Shown: positions 1-8,042, counted from the stretch's first letter. The stretch is 64,000 nt of DNA from Armatimonadota bacterium (GCA_037138755.1 JBAXHT010000003.1:1-64000), one strand, 5' to 3'. The notes: generated by a model not told the origin, from the letters alone. Translations and numbers: made by a program.

Positions 1-72
1 GAGGTTTTTCGCTTGACAGTGCCACCCCATTCCCTTCTGCTTACCCCGCCCACGCAAGTGGCTCGCCGCTTG
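1..72 (+). repeat. Dispersed repeat copy D (partial at edge)
   Basis: Shares the core CGCTTG-x-CAGTGCCACCC, then TTCTGCTT-A/G-CCCCGCCCACGC and AAGTGGCTCGCCG, with an inverted copy at 1556-1613 and a direct copy near 1890-1955. Related, more diverged copies lie at 61768-61868, 62647-62711 and 63948-64000. It probably continues to the left of the window. Confidence 0.7.
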
Positions 73-408
73 CTCGGAAGTCCAGTGTTTGAAGATCCCG
101 AGGGGCATCCGACACAAATCGGTGGCCCATGGACATGGCTCGTGAAACCTGGAACGGCGATAACACCAGACGGCATTGTTCATATACACCATGCAGACTA
201 TGATGAGTACATGGAAGATGAATGGTGGCGAGACCATGAACATCAGCATATTTGGCAGTATCGACAGATGCGAAACCAGTTTCTACTTGCAATCCTTCTC
301 GATTACAAGGACAACGGTTATGACAATTCCAATTTAGAAAAGGACGCAAACAACTGGGCCAATTTCTTGAGGGACCATCCAGAATGCAGAGAAAAACATC
401 TAGATTAA
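1..408 (+). CDS. Toxin-like domain protein, open at left edge
   Basis: The reading frame is open to base 1. The first in-frame start inside the window is TTG at 13, but the first ~24 codons translate a dispersed repeat, so the true start may lie upstream. The body (from ~25) has PWTW, a His/Asp-rich stretch and then HEHQHIWQYRQ, followed ~35 residues later by NLEKDANNWA. An HE-xx-H-like motif plus a downstream E/A-rich helix resembles metallopeptidase-like C-terminal domains of polymorphic (Rhs-linked) toxins. Rhs repeats lie just downstream, which fits. The family assignment is inference; no named family is recognised. The stop overlaps the start of the next gene by 25 bp. Confidence 0.45.
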   Translation, partial: EVFRLTVPPHSLLLTPPTQVARRLLGSPVFEDPEGHPTQIGGPWTWLVKPGTAITPDGIVHIHHADYDEYMEDEWWRDHEHQHIWQYRQMRNQFLLAILLDYKDNGYDNSNLEKDANNWANFLRDHPECREKHLD

Positions 409-716
409 GCACTTTGTTCGTCGGAGTCTTCCTCGTCACCTCTGCCCTTCAGTTGGTTGGTTGTACCAAACCGTGCAGGATTGTGCTCGTCAATGGAATG
501 GCTGCTCCGGCGGCGGTTACGGTTGACAACGGCGGTTCAGTAACTATTCCCGGCTTTGGACAGGCACTTTTGACAGGGGGGAAAACTCTACGTGTTGGTC
601 AGAACTTCAAAATGGAGATTAATCGAGGTGGCCGTAAAACATCTCAGGAAGTAGATCAGGTCAACTGGAGTGCTGATCGCTACGATGACCTGTTGGTCGT
701 GGTGCTCAGAGAGTAG
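384..716 (+). CDS. Small lipoprotein, unknown function
   Basis: 110 residues. MQRKTSRLSTLF begins a classic type II signal with lipobox LVGC (Cys27), so the protein is probably exported and lipid-anchored. The rest is a small beta-rich domain with no recognised family. The gene overlaps the end of the toxin-like frame by 25 bp and is followed after 5 bp by a 40-residue membrane peptide, so these look co-transcribed. A lipoprotein downstream of a toxin-like domain could be its immunity partner, but nothing in the sequence proves that. Confidence 0.6.
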   Translation: MQRKTSRLSTLFVGVFLVTSALQLVGCTKPCRIVLVNGMAAPAAVTVDNGGSVTIPGFGQALLTGGKTLRVGQNFKMEINRGGRKTSQEVDQVNWSADRYDDLLVVVLRE

Positions 717-721
717 GTTTT

Positions 722-844
722 ATGACGAGCAACGATAAGAGGATTCTAGAGCAGTCTCTACTGATCGCAATCTCTGTCGTTGGGGTGCTGATGCTTCTGT
801 TCTTTGTTGCCGGTTTTGGGATTCTGTCGGGGATCATCAGATGA
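722..844 (+). CDS. 40-residue single-pass membrane peptide
   Basis: The frame runs from ATG 722 to TGA 842-844 and gives 40 residues. After MTSNDKRILEQ a continuous hydrophobic stretch of about 25 residues (LLIAISVVGVLMLLFFVAGF) forms one membrane helix. It starts 5 bp after the lipoprotein stop, and its stop overlaps the next ATG (ATGA at 841-844), which is typical of translational coupling. The function is unknown. Because it is so short the call rests on composition and operon spacing, not on homology. Confidence 0.5.
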   Translation: MTSNDKRILEQSLLIAISVVGVLMLLFFVAGFGILSGIIR

Positions 845-1611
845 AGAAGATGGTTACGGCCGACGAGCTAGTCCCACGCACACGATCTACGAGTCCCTGG
901 CTGGTCTCCACGAGGGCTAACCGTCACGGCGAGAATACAGTTCTGGCCTACGACGCCCTCGGCCGTGCCTGGCGCAAGTTCTTGAACAATGGACTCTACG
1001 AGGAGTAATCGTACGACGCCTCTAACCGCCTCATCTCGGTAGGGCTTTACAACCCTTCGCCATCGACGATGATTCGGTTCGAGTCGTATACGTACAACCT
1101 CGCGAACCAGATGACGAGCAAGACGGTGGGCGGAGTGACGACGAGTTACACCTACGATCTTGCGGGCCAACTCGCCAGCGAGTCCCGTCCTGGCTACTCG
1201 TGCTCGTACACCTACGACGCCAATGGTAACCGTCTCACCAAAACCCTAAACGGAGTCACTGAGACCTACACCTACGACGACGGTGACAAGATGCTCACCG
1301 CTGGTTCCAAGAGCTACGGCTACGATGCGGCGGGAAGAACTACGTCCGTCACCAACGGCTCGTCGGTAACCAACCTGAGCTACGACTGGGAATCCAGGCT
1401 CACAAGCCTCAGCGGAGCAACGACGGCGAGCTACACGTACAACGGCCTAGACACCCGTGTGTCCAAGATTGAAGGCGGAGTCAGCAACACCTACGTCCGC
1501 GACGGCGTAGGCGTCACCGCTCCGGTCATCCGTGACGCTTTTGCCTCCTACACCCCGGCGAGCCACTTGCGTGGGCGGGGCAAGCAGAAGCAGTTTGGGT
1601 GGCACTGGTAA
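841..1611 (+). pseudogene. Rhs/YD-repeat protein remnant, nonsense-mutated
   Basis: From ATG 841 the frame reads YD-repeat sequence (AYDALGRAWRKF) to an in-frame TAA at 1006-1008, then continues in the same frame through SYDASNRLIS and at least six more YD-type repeats (YTYDLAGQL, YTYDANGNRL, YGYDAAGRT, LSYDWESRL). TAA stands where a tyrosine codon (TAT/TAC) would complete a YSYD repeat, so this is a single nonsense change. The repeats stop at FASYTP; the last ~18 residues are translation of an inverted dispersed repeat. There is no Rhs hyperconserved core or toxin. Intact Rhs proteins exceed 1,000 residues, so both ends are missing. A restart at ATG 1069 could still make a 180-residue fragment. 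Confidence 0.8.
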
Positions 1612-1613
1612 GC
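1556..1613 (-). repeat. Dispersed repeat copy F (inverted)
   Basis: The reverse complement reads GCTTACCAGTGCCACCC, then TTCTGCTTGCCCCGCCCACG and AAGTGGCTCGCCG, nearly identical to bases 12-70. It replaces the expected continuation of the Rhs frame, so the element (or a recombination at it) truncated the gene. Confidence 0.75.
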
Positions 1614-1658
1614 CCTTCAAGAGATGCTATGAAGATTCTAGGAGCTTGCTTACCAGTG
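1603..1658. repeat. 11-bp inverted repeat at repeat junction
   Basis: CACTGGTAAGC (1603-1613) is perfectly inverted as GCTTACCAGTG (1648-1658), 34 bp apart. The right arm begins another partial copy of the dispersed repeat (GCTTGCTTACCAGTG at 1644-1658), so two elements appear to meet end to end here. Confidence 0.65.
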
Positions 1659-1993
1659 AACCTGCTTGTAACCATGCGTGAGCAGAAATCAAGCCTGAGG
1701 ATGCGATTCATCACATTCAGTGAAACCCTGCCGCACAGGACTTTGTTCTGATATGATAGGTTATCGATTGTCCTGAACCTGGGAAACTCTGCCCGATGAA
1801 AAGGGAGAGATTGAGGTGGAGTCGAGTTGGAAGCATGAGCGAAAGGCTGTTCACTGACAAGCTAGTCTGTTGGAGTTTGAAAGTCCCGAGAGGTTTTTCG
1901 CTTGCCAGTGCCACCCCATCCGATTCTTTTTACCCCGGCCACGCCAGTTGCTTTACGGAGTGAGTATGGGAAGGACCCACTTCACAAAGGTAG
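1659..1993. other. Non-coding stretch with a full-length repeat copy
   Basis: No convincing gene is seen. The right part is a dispersed repeat copy (E, about 1852-1955). It opens with CACTGACAAGCT, as the copy at 62647 does, and carries GAGGTTTTTCGCTTG-C-CAGTG, as the left window edge does. The left part (1660-1850) holds nothing I can name. Confidence 0.5.
1852..1955 (+). repeat. Dispersed repeat copy E
   Basis: This is the longest copy that shows both ends in one place: CACTGACAAGCT at the left, the GCTTGCCAGTGCCACCCC core at ~1900-1917, and CCGGCCACGCCAGTTGCT at the right. It links the two halves seen separately in the other copies and implies an element of about 100 bp without a coding region. 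Confidence 0.6.
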
Positions 1994-2002
1994 GTGGCTC
2001 TA

Positions 2003-2422
2003 GTGACTTACATGGACTACCCTTTGAAATTTGATTTGGACGGTGGTTTTGAACTCGTCATTGAAGCGACGAACGGATGCGTGCACGCATACTGCTATCA
2101 TAGTGGCTCCATTGAAGGTGATGTTTGGCTATTCAATTACGTAACTGACCTGGAAGTTCAGGGCGATGTGGAAATCAAACCAAACCCAGACACTAATTGT
2201 CGCGAGCCTAAGCGCCTACAATTGCCAGAAGAAGGTGAGTTTAGAGCCTTTTTTAACCCGGCCAATCGAAGAATAGGAGTCTATCTTAGAGGAACACTCA
2301 TCGCAGTTATCTGGGATGGGGCCAAACCGGGAAAGTCTGCATTCGCTGCTGTCAGCTCTGGATGGGCCCATGTCATGGAAAATCCACCGGACTTGACTAC
2401 CTTTCAGTCCTACCCGTCCTGA
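2003..2422 (+). CDS. Hypothetical protein, possible immunity partner
   Basis: About 139 residues, acidic, with aromatic-rich beta-strand-like segments (FELVIEATNG, YCYHSGSIEGDVWLFNYV, RIGVYLRGTLIAVIWDG). No signal peptide and no recognised family. GTG 2003 is preferred because AAAGGTAGG ends 8 bases upstream; GTG 1994 and ATG 2012 are alternatives. A small cytosolic protein alone after an Rhs scar fits an orphan immunity protein, but that is position-based inference. Confidence 0.5.
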   Translation: MTYMDYPLKFDLDGGFELVIEATNGCVHAYCYHSGSIEGDVWLFNYVTDLEVQGDVEIKPNPDTNCREPKRLQLPEEGEFRAFFNPANRRIGVYLRGTLIAVIWDGAKPGKSAFAAVSSGWAHVMENPPDLTTFQSYPS

Positions 2423-2576
2423 CCCCTACTGACCAGTTCCAAATACACTGACGAGCATTGATCTTCGGGACCAGCACCTAGTTTTTGTCCACAATGTGGT
2501 CGGAACAACTTCGCGATACATTTTCGAGTCATTTTGGTGCGTGTGTTCGTCAAACAAGAATAGCAAGATGAAACGT

Positions 2577-2668
2577 GTGTTGATACGGAGGGGGGTGAGG
2601 GTTCCGCCGCAGATGTGGCGGGATACGGCTATACGCCGAATCTCCCGCGCCGCCGCCCGGATCAACAC
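2577..2668 (+). ncRNA. Candidate structured RNA upstream of HNH gene
   Basis: GTGTTGAT (2577-2584) pairs perfectly with ATCAACAC (2661-2668), extended inward by CGG/CCG across one mismatch. Inside are hairpins CCGCC-GCAGATGT-GGCGG and CGGC-TATAC-GCCG. The 3' arm shares four bases (2665-2668) with the terminator that follows, so closing stem and terminator are mutually exclusive, as in riboswitch-like attenuators. It matches no riboswitch class I know. It could also be a free small RNA ending at its own terminator. Confidence 0.4.
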
Positions 2669-2705
2669 AGCCCAGCACATTGCGTGACTGGGCTGTGTGC
2701 GTTTT
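2665..2705 (+). terminator. Rho-independent terminator before HNH gene
   Basis: ACACAGCCCAG (2665-2675) and CTGGGCTGTGT (2688-2698) form an 11-bp perfect stem with a 12-base loop, followed by GCGTTTT. It lies 23 bp before the HNH start, so it either ends upstream transcription or attenuates the HNH gene. Confidence 0.7.
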
Positions 2706-2727
2706 GGCTTGTTAAAAGTGAATTAAG

Positions 2728-3270
2728 ATGGCAGTGCAAGAAGTATTAGTTTTGAATAGCAACTATGAGCCTTTGAACGTGTGTCATGCTCGGCGGGCGA
2801 TGGCTTTGTTGATGCTTGGCAAGGCGGATGTATTGGTTCAGCGGGACGAGCCGATATTGACGACTCACGGTGAGATAGATTCTCCGGCGGTGTTGCGGAT
2901 GAAGTATTTGGTTCGGCGTCCGCACCCCCAGTTGCGTTTGTCGCGTCATGCAGTGTTGGCTCGGGATAACCATATTTGTCAGTACTGTGGTGTGAAGGCG
3001 AAAGAGATGACGATTGACCACGTGGTTCCTCGTTGGGCGGGCGGTCCTCACACTTGGGATAACTTGGTGGCTTGTTGTCGCCGGTGCAATTTGAAGAAGG
3101 CAGACAAGACTCCGCAGCAGGCAAATATGAAGTTGGCTCGCAAGCCGAAGCGGCCCTCGTTTGTTCCATATCTTTCTTTGCCGACCTATATGAAGGCGCA
3201 GGGACGAGATGAATGGCGCGACTTTTTGCCTTATTTTCCTGAACTTCAATCTCTGCCGTTGGCTAGCTGA
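2728..3270 (+). CDS. HNH endonuclease family protein
   Basis: 180 residues. The N-terminal part has the VLVLNSNYEPLNV-x-ARRA-x-ALL signature of chromosomal HNH proteins found in cyanobacteria, Deinococcus and actinobacteria. The C-terminal part is a complete HNH fold: zinc cysteines C84/C87 and C117/C120, the catalytic DH pair (97-98) and N112. The family presumably nicks or cuts DNA, but its cellular role is not established. It is not the IscB/HEARO type, lacking RuvC and the arginine-rich bridge. The start sits 23 bp after a strong terminator stem, so expression may depend on attenuation or a promoter inside the leader. Family call firm; role unknown. Confidence 0.85.
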   Translation: MAVQEVLVLNSNYEPLNVCHARRAMALLMLGKADVLVQRDEPILTTHGEIDSPAVLRMKYLVRRPHPQLRLSRHAVLARDNHICQYCGVKAKEMTIDHVVPRWAGGPHTWDNLVACCRRCNLKKADKTPQQANMKLARKPKRPSFVPYLSLPTYMKAQGRDEWRDFLPYFPELQSLPLAS

Positions 3271-3332
3271 GGTTTTCCCCTAAGATGATGGCGTCCAGGG
3301 GGTAAAATCCCATGCTTAAATGATCCCCATGG

Positions 3333-4607
3333 ATGGGTCGGATCAAGCTCATGGACGCATTATTAATCAAGGGTGGGAAGCGGCTCTCGGGAGTCATCGA
3401 GGTTGCGGGAAGTAAAAACATAGCCCTTGCGGTTTTATCAGCGGTGCCGCTAGCGCAGACTCCGGTGCTGCTGAAAAACGTTCCGGTCATTAGCGATACG
3501 CAGATCAAGGTTCAGTTGCTGGAGGCGTTCGGCGCTAAGGCTGAGTGGAGGGGAAGCGACCTTCGGCTTGATTGTTCTGACCTGCATTCGGCGGAGCCAG
3601 ATGAGGATATGGTTCGGCTCATCAGGACTTCTTTTTACATGCTTGGGCCGCTGGTGGCTCGGGTCGGAAAGCTGCGGATGGCGGCACCGGGTGGCTGTAA
3701 GATTGGGGCGCGACCGGTCGATTTGCACCTGAAGGGCTTACACGCGTTGGGGGCCAATGTTGAATTGGACGGTGGTGTTTACGAGGCTTCGGCAGGGGTT
3801 TTGCAGGGAGCCGAAGTGTATCTTGACATGCCCAGCGCTGGAGCGACTCAGCACATCATGTGCGCCGCAAGTATGGCGCAAGGGATAACCACGATTCAGA
3901 ATGCGGCGATGGAGCCGGAGATTGTTGCGTTAGCAGAGTTTTTGATTTCGCTCGGGGCGAAGATTACTGGTCAAGGCTCTTCGATGATCACCGTTGAAGG
4001 TGTCGATCAGCTCCACGGGTCGGATTACAAGATTCCGGCGGACCGAATCCAGGCCGGAACGTTCTTGATCGCGGGCGCGATGACGGGTGGGAACGTCACG
4101 GTTCGGGATATCAATGCAGACGACCAGACAGCCGTCGTCAACAAGTTGCGCGAGGCAGGCGCGGAAGTAGAAACTACCGAGACATCGGTGACGGTTAACG
4201 CGCCGAACCGGTTGAACGGGGTGAACATTAAGACGATGCCGCATCCTGGGTTCCCAACCGACGTTCAGCAGCCGATGTCTGCGGCACTGTGTGTTGCCAA
4301 GGGAGCTTCGGTGGTGGAGGAGACAATTTACGAATCTCGGACCGGACACCTTCCGGAGCTGAGCCGGATGGGTGCAAAGATTCGGCAAGAAGGTCGTTCG
4401 GCTTTCATCGTTGGAGTTGATAAGTTACGAGGTGCAAAGGTTCAGGCCAGCGACCTGAGGGCGGGAGCTGCTTTGTGCTTGGCGGGGTTGGTCGCTGAGG
4501 GCGAGACATTGGTGCAAAACATCCATTGGATCGATCGGGGATACGACTCGATAGAGCGAAAACTGACCGAGTTGGGGGCCGAGGCTTTGCGAGTTCAAGA
4601 GGGTTAG
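3333..4607 (+). CDS. murA: UDP-GlcNAc 1-carboxyvinyltransferase
   Basis: Catalyses the first committed step of peptidoglycan synthesis, transferring enolpyruvate from PEP to UDP-GlcNAc in the cytoplasm. The length (424 aa) is typical. It shows GSKNIAL (Lys28, substrate binding), the active-site loop PGGCKIGARPVDLH with Cys122 (the cysteine targeted by fosfomycin in other bacteria), and PGFPTDVQQP near the C-terminus. Starts at 3333 or 3351 are both possible; neither has a strong ribosome site. It sits between the HNH gene and mreB on the same strand, a wall-synthesis and shape pairing. Confidence 0.95.
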   Translation: MGRIKLMDALLIKGGKRLSGVIEVAGSKNIALAVLSAVPLAQTPVLLKNVPVISDTQIKVQLLEAFGAKAEWRGSDLRLDCSDLHSAEPDEDMVRLIRTSFYMLGPLVARVGKLRMAAPGGCKIGARPVDLHLKGLHALGANVELDGGVYEASAGVLQGAEVYLDMPSAGATQHIMCAASMAQGITTIQNAAMEPEIVALAEFLISLGAKITGQGSSMITVEGVDQLHGSDYKIPADRIQAGTFLIAGAMTGGNVTVRDINADDQTAVVNKLREAGAEVETTETSVTVNAPNRLNGVNIKTMPHPGFPTDVQQPMSAALCVAKGASVVEETIYESRTGHLPELSRMGAKIRQEGRSAFIVGVDKLRGAKVQASDLRAGAALCLAGLVAEGETLVQNIHWIDRGYDSIERKLTELGAEALRVQEG

Positions 4608-4628
4608 AAAAGGTAACCTGAGGCTAAG

Positions 4629-5648
4629 TTGAGATTTGTCCCCCAGTTAGGAATCGACCTCGGAACCGCGAACCTCTTGGTCTACCGGCGCGGAAAGGGG
4701 ATTGTGCTTTCGGAACCCACGGTTGTCGCAGAAAGCATTACTACGGGGAAGATCTTGGCAGTTGGAAATGATGCCCGTGAGATGCTTGGGCGGACTCCGA
4801 CGAACATCCGGGCAGTCCGACCGATGAAGGACGGGGTGATCGCGGATTATACAATCACTCTCAAGATGCTGGAGCATGTGATCCAGAAGACTTGCGGGAC
4901 TCGGTTGCCGTTCAAGTTCGCTCCAACGACTTTAATCTGCGTACCGGCTGCGGTTACCAACGTTGAAAGGCGGGCAGTCATCAAGGCGGCCAAAGAGGCT
5001 GGTGCAGGCATTGCGATGACCGTGGAGGAACCGTTCGTGGCTGCGCTAGGGGCGGGCCTACCGATCAATGCTCCAGGCGGGAATATGGTGGTTGATATTG
5101 GTGGCGGAACCACCGATATTGCGATCTTATCGTTGGGTGGAATCGTTCTTTCTTCGAGCATTCGGGTTGCGGGAAACAAGATGGATGAGGCGATTATTCG
5201 TCACGTTCGCAACGCCTATAACTTAATGATCGGCGATATGACGGCTGAGGATATCAAGATCAAGCTCGGAACTGCTTATCCGGCTTCGCAAGAAGCTCGC
5301 ATGGAAGTCCGTGGAAGAGATATGATTCACGGTCTCCCGAAGACAATCGAAATTTCGTCAATTGAAATCCGTGAGGCTCTGAATGAGCCAGTGCGGCAGA
5401 TCGCTGAGAAGCTGTGTCAGGTACTCGAGGAGACTCCGCCGGAGCTTGCGAGCGACGTGATTGAGCGTGGGATTACTCTGACGGGTGGTGGCGCGTTGCT
5501 CCGGGGTCTTGACCGATACTTGCAGGACGTCACTCAGGTCGATGTTCGCGTAGCGGAGAATGCGTTAACTTGTGTTGCTACCGGAACTGGCATGGCGATC
5601 GAAGACCTGGAGAACATCAAGAACAGCGGAGCTTTGACATCGTTATGA
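4629..5648 (+). CDS. mreB: Rod-shape protein MreB
   Basis: Bacterial actin homologue that forms membrane-associated filaments guiding lateral wall synthesis. The 339 residues carry the actin-fold nucleotide motifs: phosphate-1 IDLGTANLLVY (9-19), phosphate-2 VDIGGGTTDI (155-164) and adenosine GITLTGGGALLRG near the C-terminus. The start is TTG, chosen because GAGG lies about 6 bases upstream and translation from it gives the standard N-terminus. It follows murA by 21 bp. Its stop overlaps the next ATG (ATGA, 5645-5648). mreC and mreD are not adjacent. Confidence 0.95.
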   Translation: MRFVPQLGIDLGTANLLVYRRGKGIVLSEPTVVAESITTGKILAVGNDAREMLGRTPTNIRAVRPMKDGVIADYTITLKMLEHVIQKTCGTRLPFKFAPTTLICVPAAVTNVERRAVIKAAKEAGAGIAMTVEEPFVAALGAGLPINAPGGNMVVDIGGGTTDIAILSLGGIVLSSSIRVAGNKMDEAIIRHVRNAYNLMIGDMTAEDIKIKLGTAYPASQEARMEVRGRDMIHGLPKTIEISSIEIREALNEPVRQIAEKLCQVLEETPPELASDVIERGITLTGGGALLRGLDRYLQDVTQVDVRVAENALTCVATGTGMAIEDLENIKNSGALTSL

Positions 5649-6175
5649 GAACTTTTGCGCTAGTGACATTTCTTATCCTCGCTACCTTGTGTTCTGCTCA
5701 AAGCGGGGAAGAATTCAAGAAGCCGACGCCAAAAGTCGTGAAGACCTCGGTAGCTCCCGTGACTCGTGCTGAGGCACGAAAAGTTTTGGATCGCGCATGG
5801 AGTGTTCTAGCAAAGGGCCTTAAACTCGCTGGAGGTTCTCCGGTGAAAATGACCAATGGTCCGGAGGCAATCACTAAGAACGAGGTGCTAGCGGAGTTCT
5901 CGCTCATTGTTCAGGCCACTACGAAGCAGTTTAAGCGAAGTCCGAGACCAGCGAGTTTTGATGCCAAGAGACTTCGGGTTGACGGAGACTCAGCTCAAAT
6001 GCAGTTCCTCGTGGCCAAGGGCTTGGTGATGCCGTTGGGGCCCTTGGTGACGGGTAAGAATGGGCCAGTTTCTACCTCGGAGTTTGGCGATGCAGTGGGG
6101 GTGTTGATCGCGCGATTGGCCGATCTCTGCCACCTGCCTAGTACGACATATTCGCCGAACTTGATGCCAGGCTAG
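5645..6175 (+). CDS. Exported protein coupled to mreB
   Basis: 176 residues from ATG 5645, with a signal peptide (MRTFALVTFLILATLCSAQ, cleavage likely after SAQ) and a basic mature part of unknown family. The 4-bp ATGA overlap with mreB indicates coupled translation. Its function is not recognisable; a periplasmic role linked to cell shape is only a guess from position. Confidence 0.6.
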   Translation: MRTFALVTFLILATLCSAQSGEEFKKPTPKVVKTSVAPVTRAEARKVLDRAWSVLAKGLKLAGGSPVKMTNGPEAITKNEVLAEFSLIVQATTKQFKRSPRPASFDAKRLRVDGDSAQMQFLVAKGLVMPLGPLVTGKNGPVSTSEFGDAVGVLIARLADLCHLPSTTYSPNLMPG

Positions 6176-6176
6176 A

Positions 6177-8042
6177 TTAGCTGCGTAGCCAGACTTGCAT
6201 AAAGCTCTTTTCGCTCGCGTTCCACTCGCGGTAGGGAATCAACTTGAGGGTTGTTTGGGCAAATTTTGGCTCTTGGTTGTAGTCGTAAAGAGGACCGTCG
6301 TCGTCGAGTTGAAGAAGGGCTTCTACTTCAAGTGTAGGGGCTCCGGCTTTCGTGCGCGCGGAGCCAAGTTGAATTTCCTCGGACAGATCAAGAGTGGCCC
6401 GCTGGGGGGCACCGTCTTCGGAAAGGCTCTCGGCGCAGTACACGGATGGTCCATATTGAATGGCCACTCGGCCCAAGTTGTCGAGCACTTTTGAACTAGA
6501 CGCGACGATTCTCGGCTCCATCTCAAACTCGACGTTGAGGGTGCGCTCGCCTTCCCAAACTTCGTCGAATACTGCAAAACCCTCTTCGTACTCGGCGGGC
6601 TGGGCGCCCGGTAGCGTGGTTGTGACTTCTTCGGCCCAATCAGGGATTCTGATCGCCAGTCGGTAGCGGGTCGGCTTCGTAGCTTTGACCGTGATCTGGG
6701 CTTCACCTTTATGGGGGTATTGGGTTTTGATGCCGACTTTCAGACCATTTTCTAAGGTGAATTCACATTCGATAGGGAAGGCGATGTAAAGGGTCTTGTT
6801 GTCGGCCTGCAGTGCGTAATCGGTGATCGAGGCAATCAGGCGTGCAATGTTTGGCGGGCAGCAGGCGCAGCCGAACCAGGGCTGGCGTTCGGTGTTCGCC
6901 CGGCTTTCGAGAGGGTTGTCGTAGAAGTATCTCGTTGTGTCTTGTGCTATTCCGCTGAGGACTCCGTTGAAGATGACTCTTTCGAGAACGTCGAGGGGAT
7001 CTGTCGAAGGGTTTGCTTCAAAAGATCGGCGAGCCCACATTGCCAGAGCGATTCCAGCGCAGGTCTCGGCGTACGCGTTGAGGTTCGGAAGGTCAAAGTC
7101 GGCAGTGAACCCCTCGCCGTCGCCGGTTGAGCCGATACCACCGGTGATGTACATTCGCCGTTCGGTGAGGTTCGTCCAGATTCGGTTGAGGGCACTTTGT
7201 AGCTCTTGGTCTTTACGGCGGGCGGCTGAGAGTTGAGCAGCGGAGTAGAGATACGCTGCGCGAACGGAGTGGCCGACGATGGTGTCTTGGTCTCGGATAG
7301 GCTTATCATCCTGGAGGTAGGAACCGTCATATTTTCCGTCTTTGAACTCGAGCCAGTGGGCTTTCGGAACAATGATGTTTGTCTCCGGAGTTTCGAACTC
7401 GGTTTCGAAAGGTGAAGGTCGTTGGCCGCGGCAGTCAATCATCCAGTCGGACAATTCGGCGTACTTCTTGTGTCCGGTTTCGTGCCAGAGTCGGTACAGG
7501 GCAAGTTCGATCTCGGGGTGTCCACATGATCCAACTCGCGTTCCTGGGCCGAACGTGTCAGTGATGCAGTCCACTGCTTTGATCGCAACTGGCATGAGAC
7601 GGGAGTCGCCCATTTGATTTAGAGCGATGCAGGCTTCGACCAGATGTCCGATGCAGTACATCTCGTGCATGTGCACGAGATTTTTCCACTTCCAATCCGG
7701 CTTGTTGAGCTGGACCAGCGTGAAGATGTAGCCGTCTTCGGCTTGCGCGTTGACGATCGCCTGGATTGCAAGTTCCATTGCGGCCTTGGTCTCGGAATTT
7801 GGGTTGAGCACCTGGGAGTATGCGGCGGCTTCGAGCCATTTGTAGAGGTCACTATCGTCGAATCGGATGCCACGATGGGTTCCGCTTTTACCCTCGGCGA
7901 CATCAAGAAAGTTCTGTAAGCGGCCGGTTGTAACGATTTGCGTCCATTGGTGGATCAGACCCTTCGCGGCAAGTTCGGTTTGATACCTTCCCCAAAAACC
8001 TCCGACGGATCGGAACTGCTTGAGAGGAATGGGAGACGGCAT
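6177..8042 (-). CDS. GH127-family beta-L-arabinofuranosidase-like
   Basis: 621 residues, the usual length for GH127 (formerly DUF1680). Family members remove beta-L-arabinofuranose from plant glycans and use a cysteine nucleophile held at a zinc site. The expected ligands are present: E326 and C328 in YAETCAG, and C394/C395 in FGCACCPPN. An alpha/alpha-barrel fold is expected. There is no signal peptide (MPSPIPLKQF), so it is cytoplasmic and probably acts on imported oligosaccharides. It is divergent from a LacI-type regulator with 82 bp between the starts, and that regulator likely controls it. Exact sugar specificity cannot be read from sequence. Confidence 0.88.
   Translation of the reverse strand: MPSPIPLKQFRSVGGFWGRYQTELAAKGLIHQWTQIVTTGRLQNFLDVAEGKSGTHRGIRFDDSDLYKWLEAAAYSQVLNPNSETKAAMELAIQAIVNAQAEDGYIFTLVQLNKPDWKWKNLVHMHEMYCIGHLVEACIALNQMGDSRLMPVAIKAVDCITDTFGPGTRVGSCGHPEIELALYRLWHETGHKKYAELSDWMIDCRGQRPSPFETEFETPETNIIVPKAHWLEFKDGKYDGSYLQDDKPIRDQDTIVGHSVRAAYLYSAAQLSAARRKDQELQSALNRIWTNLTERRMYITGGIGSTGDGEGFTADFDLPNLNAYAETCAGIALAMWARRSFEANPSTDPLDVLERVIFNGVLSGIAQDTTRYFYDNPLESRANTERQPWFGCACCPPNIARLIASITDYALQADNKTLYIAFPIECEFTLENGLKVGIKTQYPHKGEAQITVKATKPTRYRLAIRIPDWAEEVTTTLPGAQPAEYEEGFAVFDEVWEGERTLNVEFEMEPRIVASSSKVLDNLGRVAIQYGPSVYCAESLSEDGAPQRATLDLSEEIQLGSARTKAGAPTLEVEALLQLDDDGPLYDYNQEPKFAQTTLKLIPYREWNASEKSFMQVWLRS

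Noticed and set aside
2426-2687. Short frames on both strands before the HNH gene
   Set aside because: They cover the candidate RNA and terminator, and their peptides are Arg-rich with no family or ribosome site.
2577-3270. HEARO/omega-RNA with IscB-type nuclease
   Set aside because: The nuclease is a 180-residue HNH protein without RuvC or bridge helix, and the RNA is shorter than an omega-RNA.
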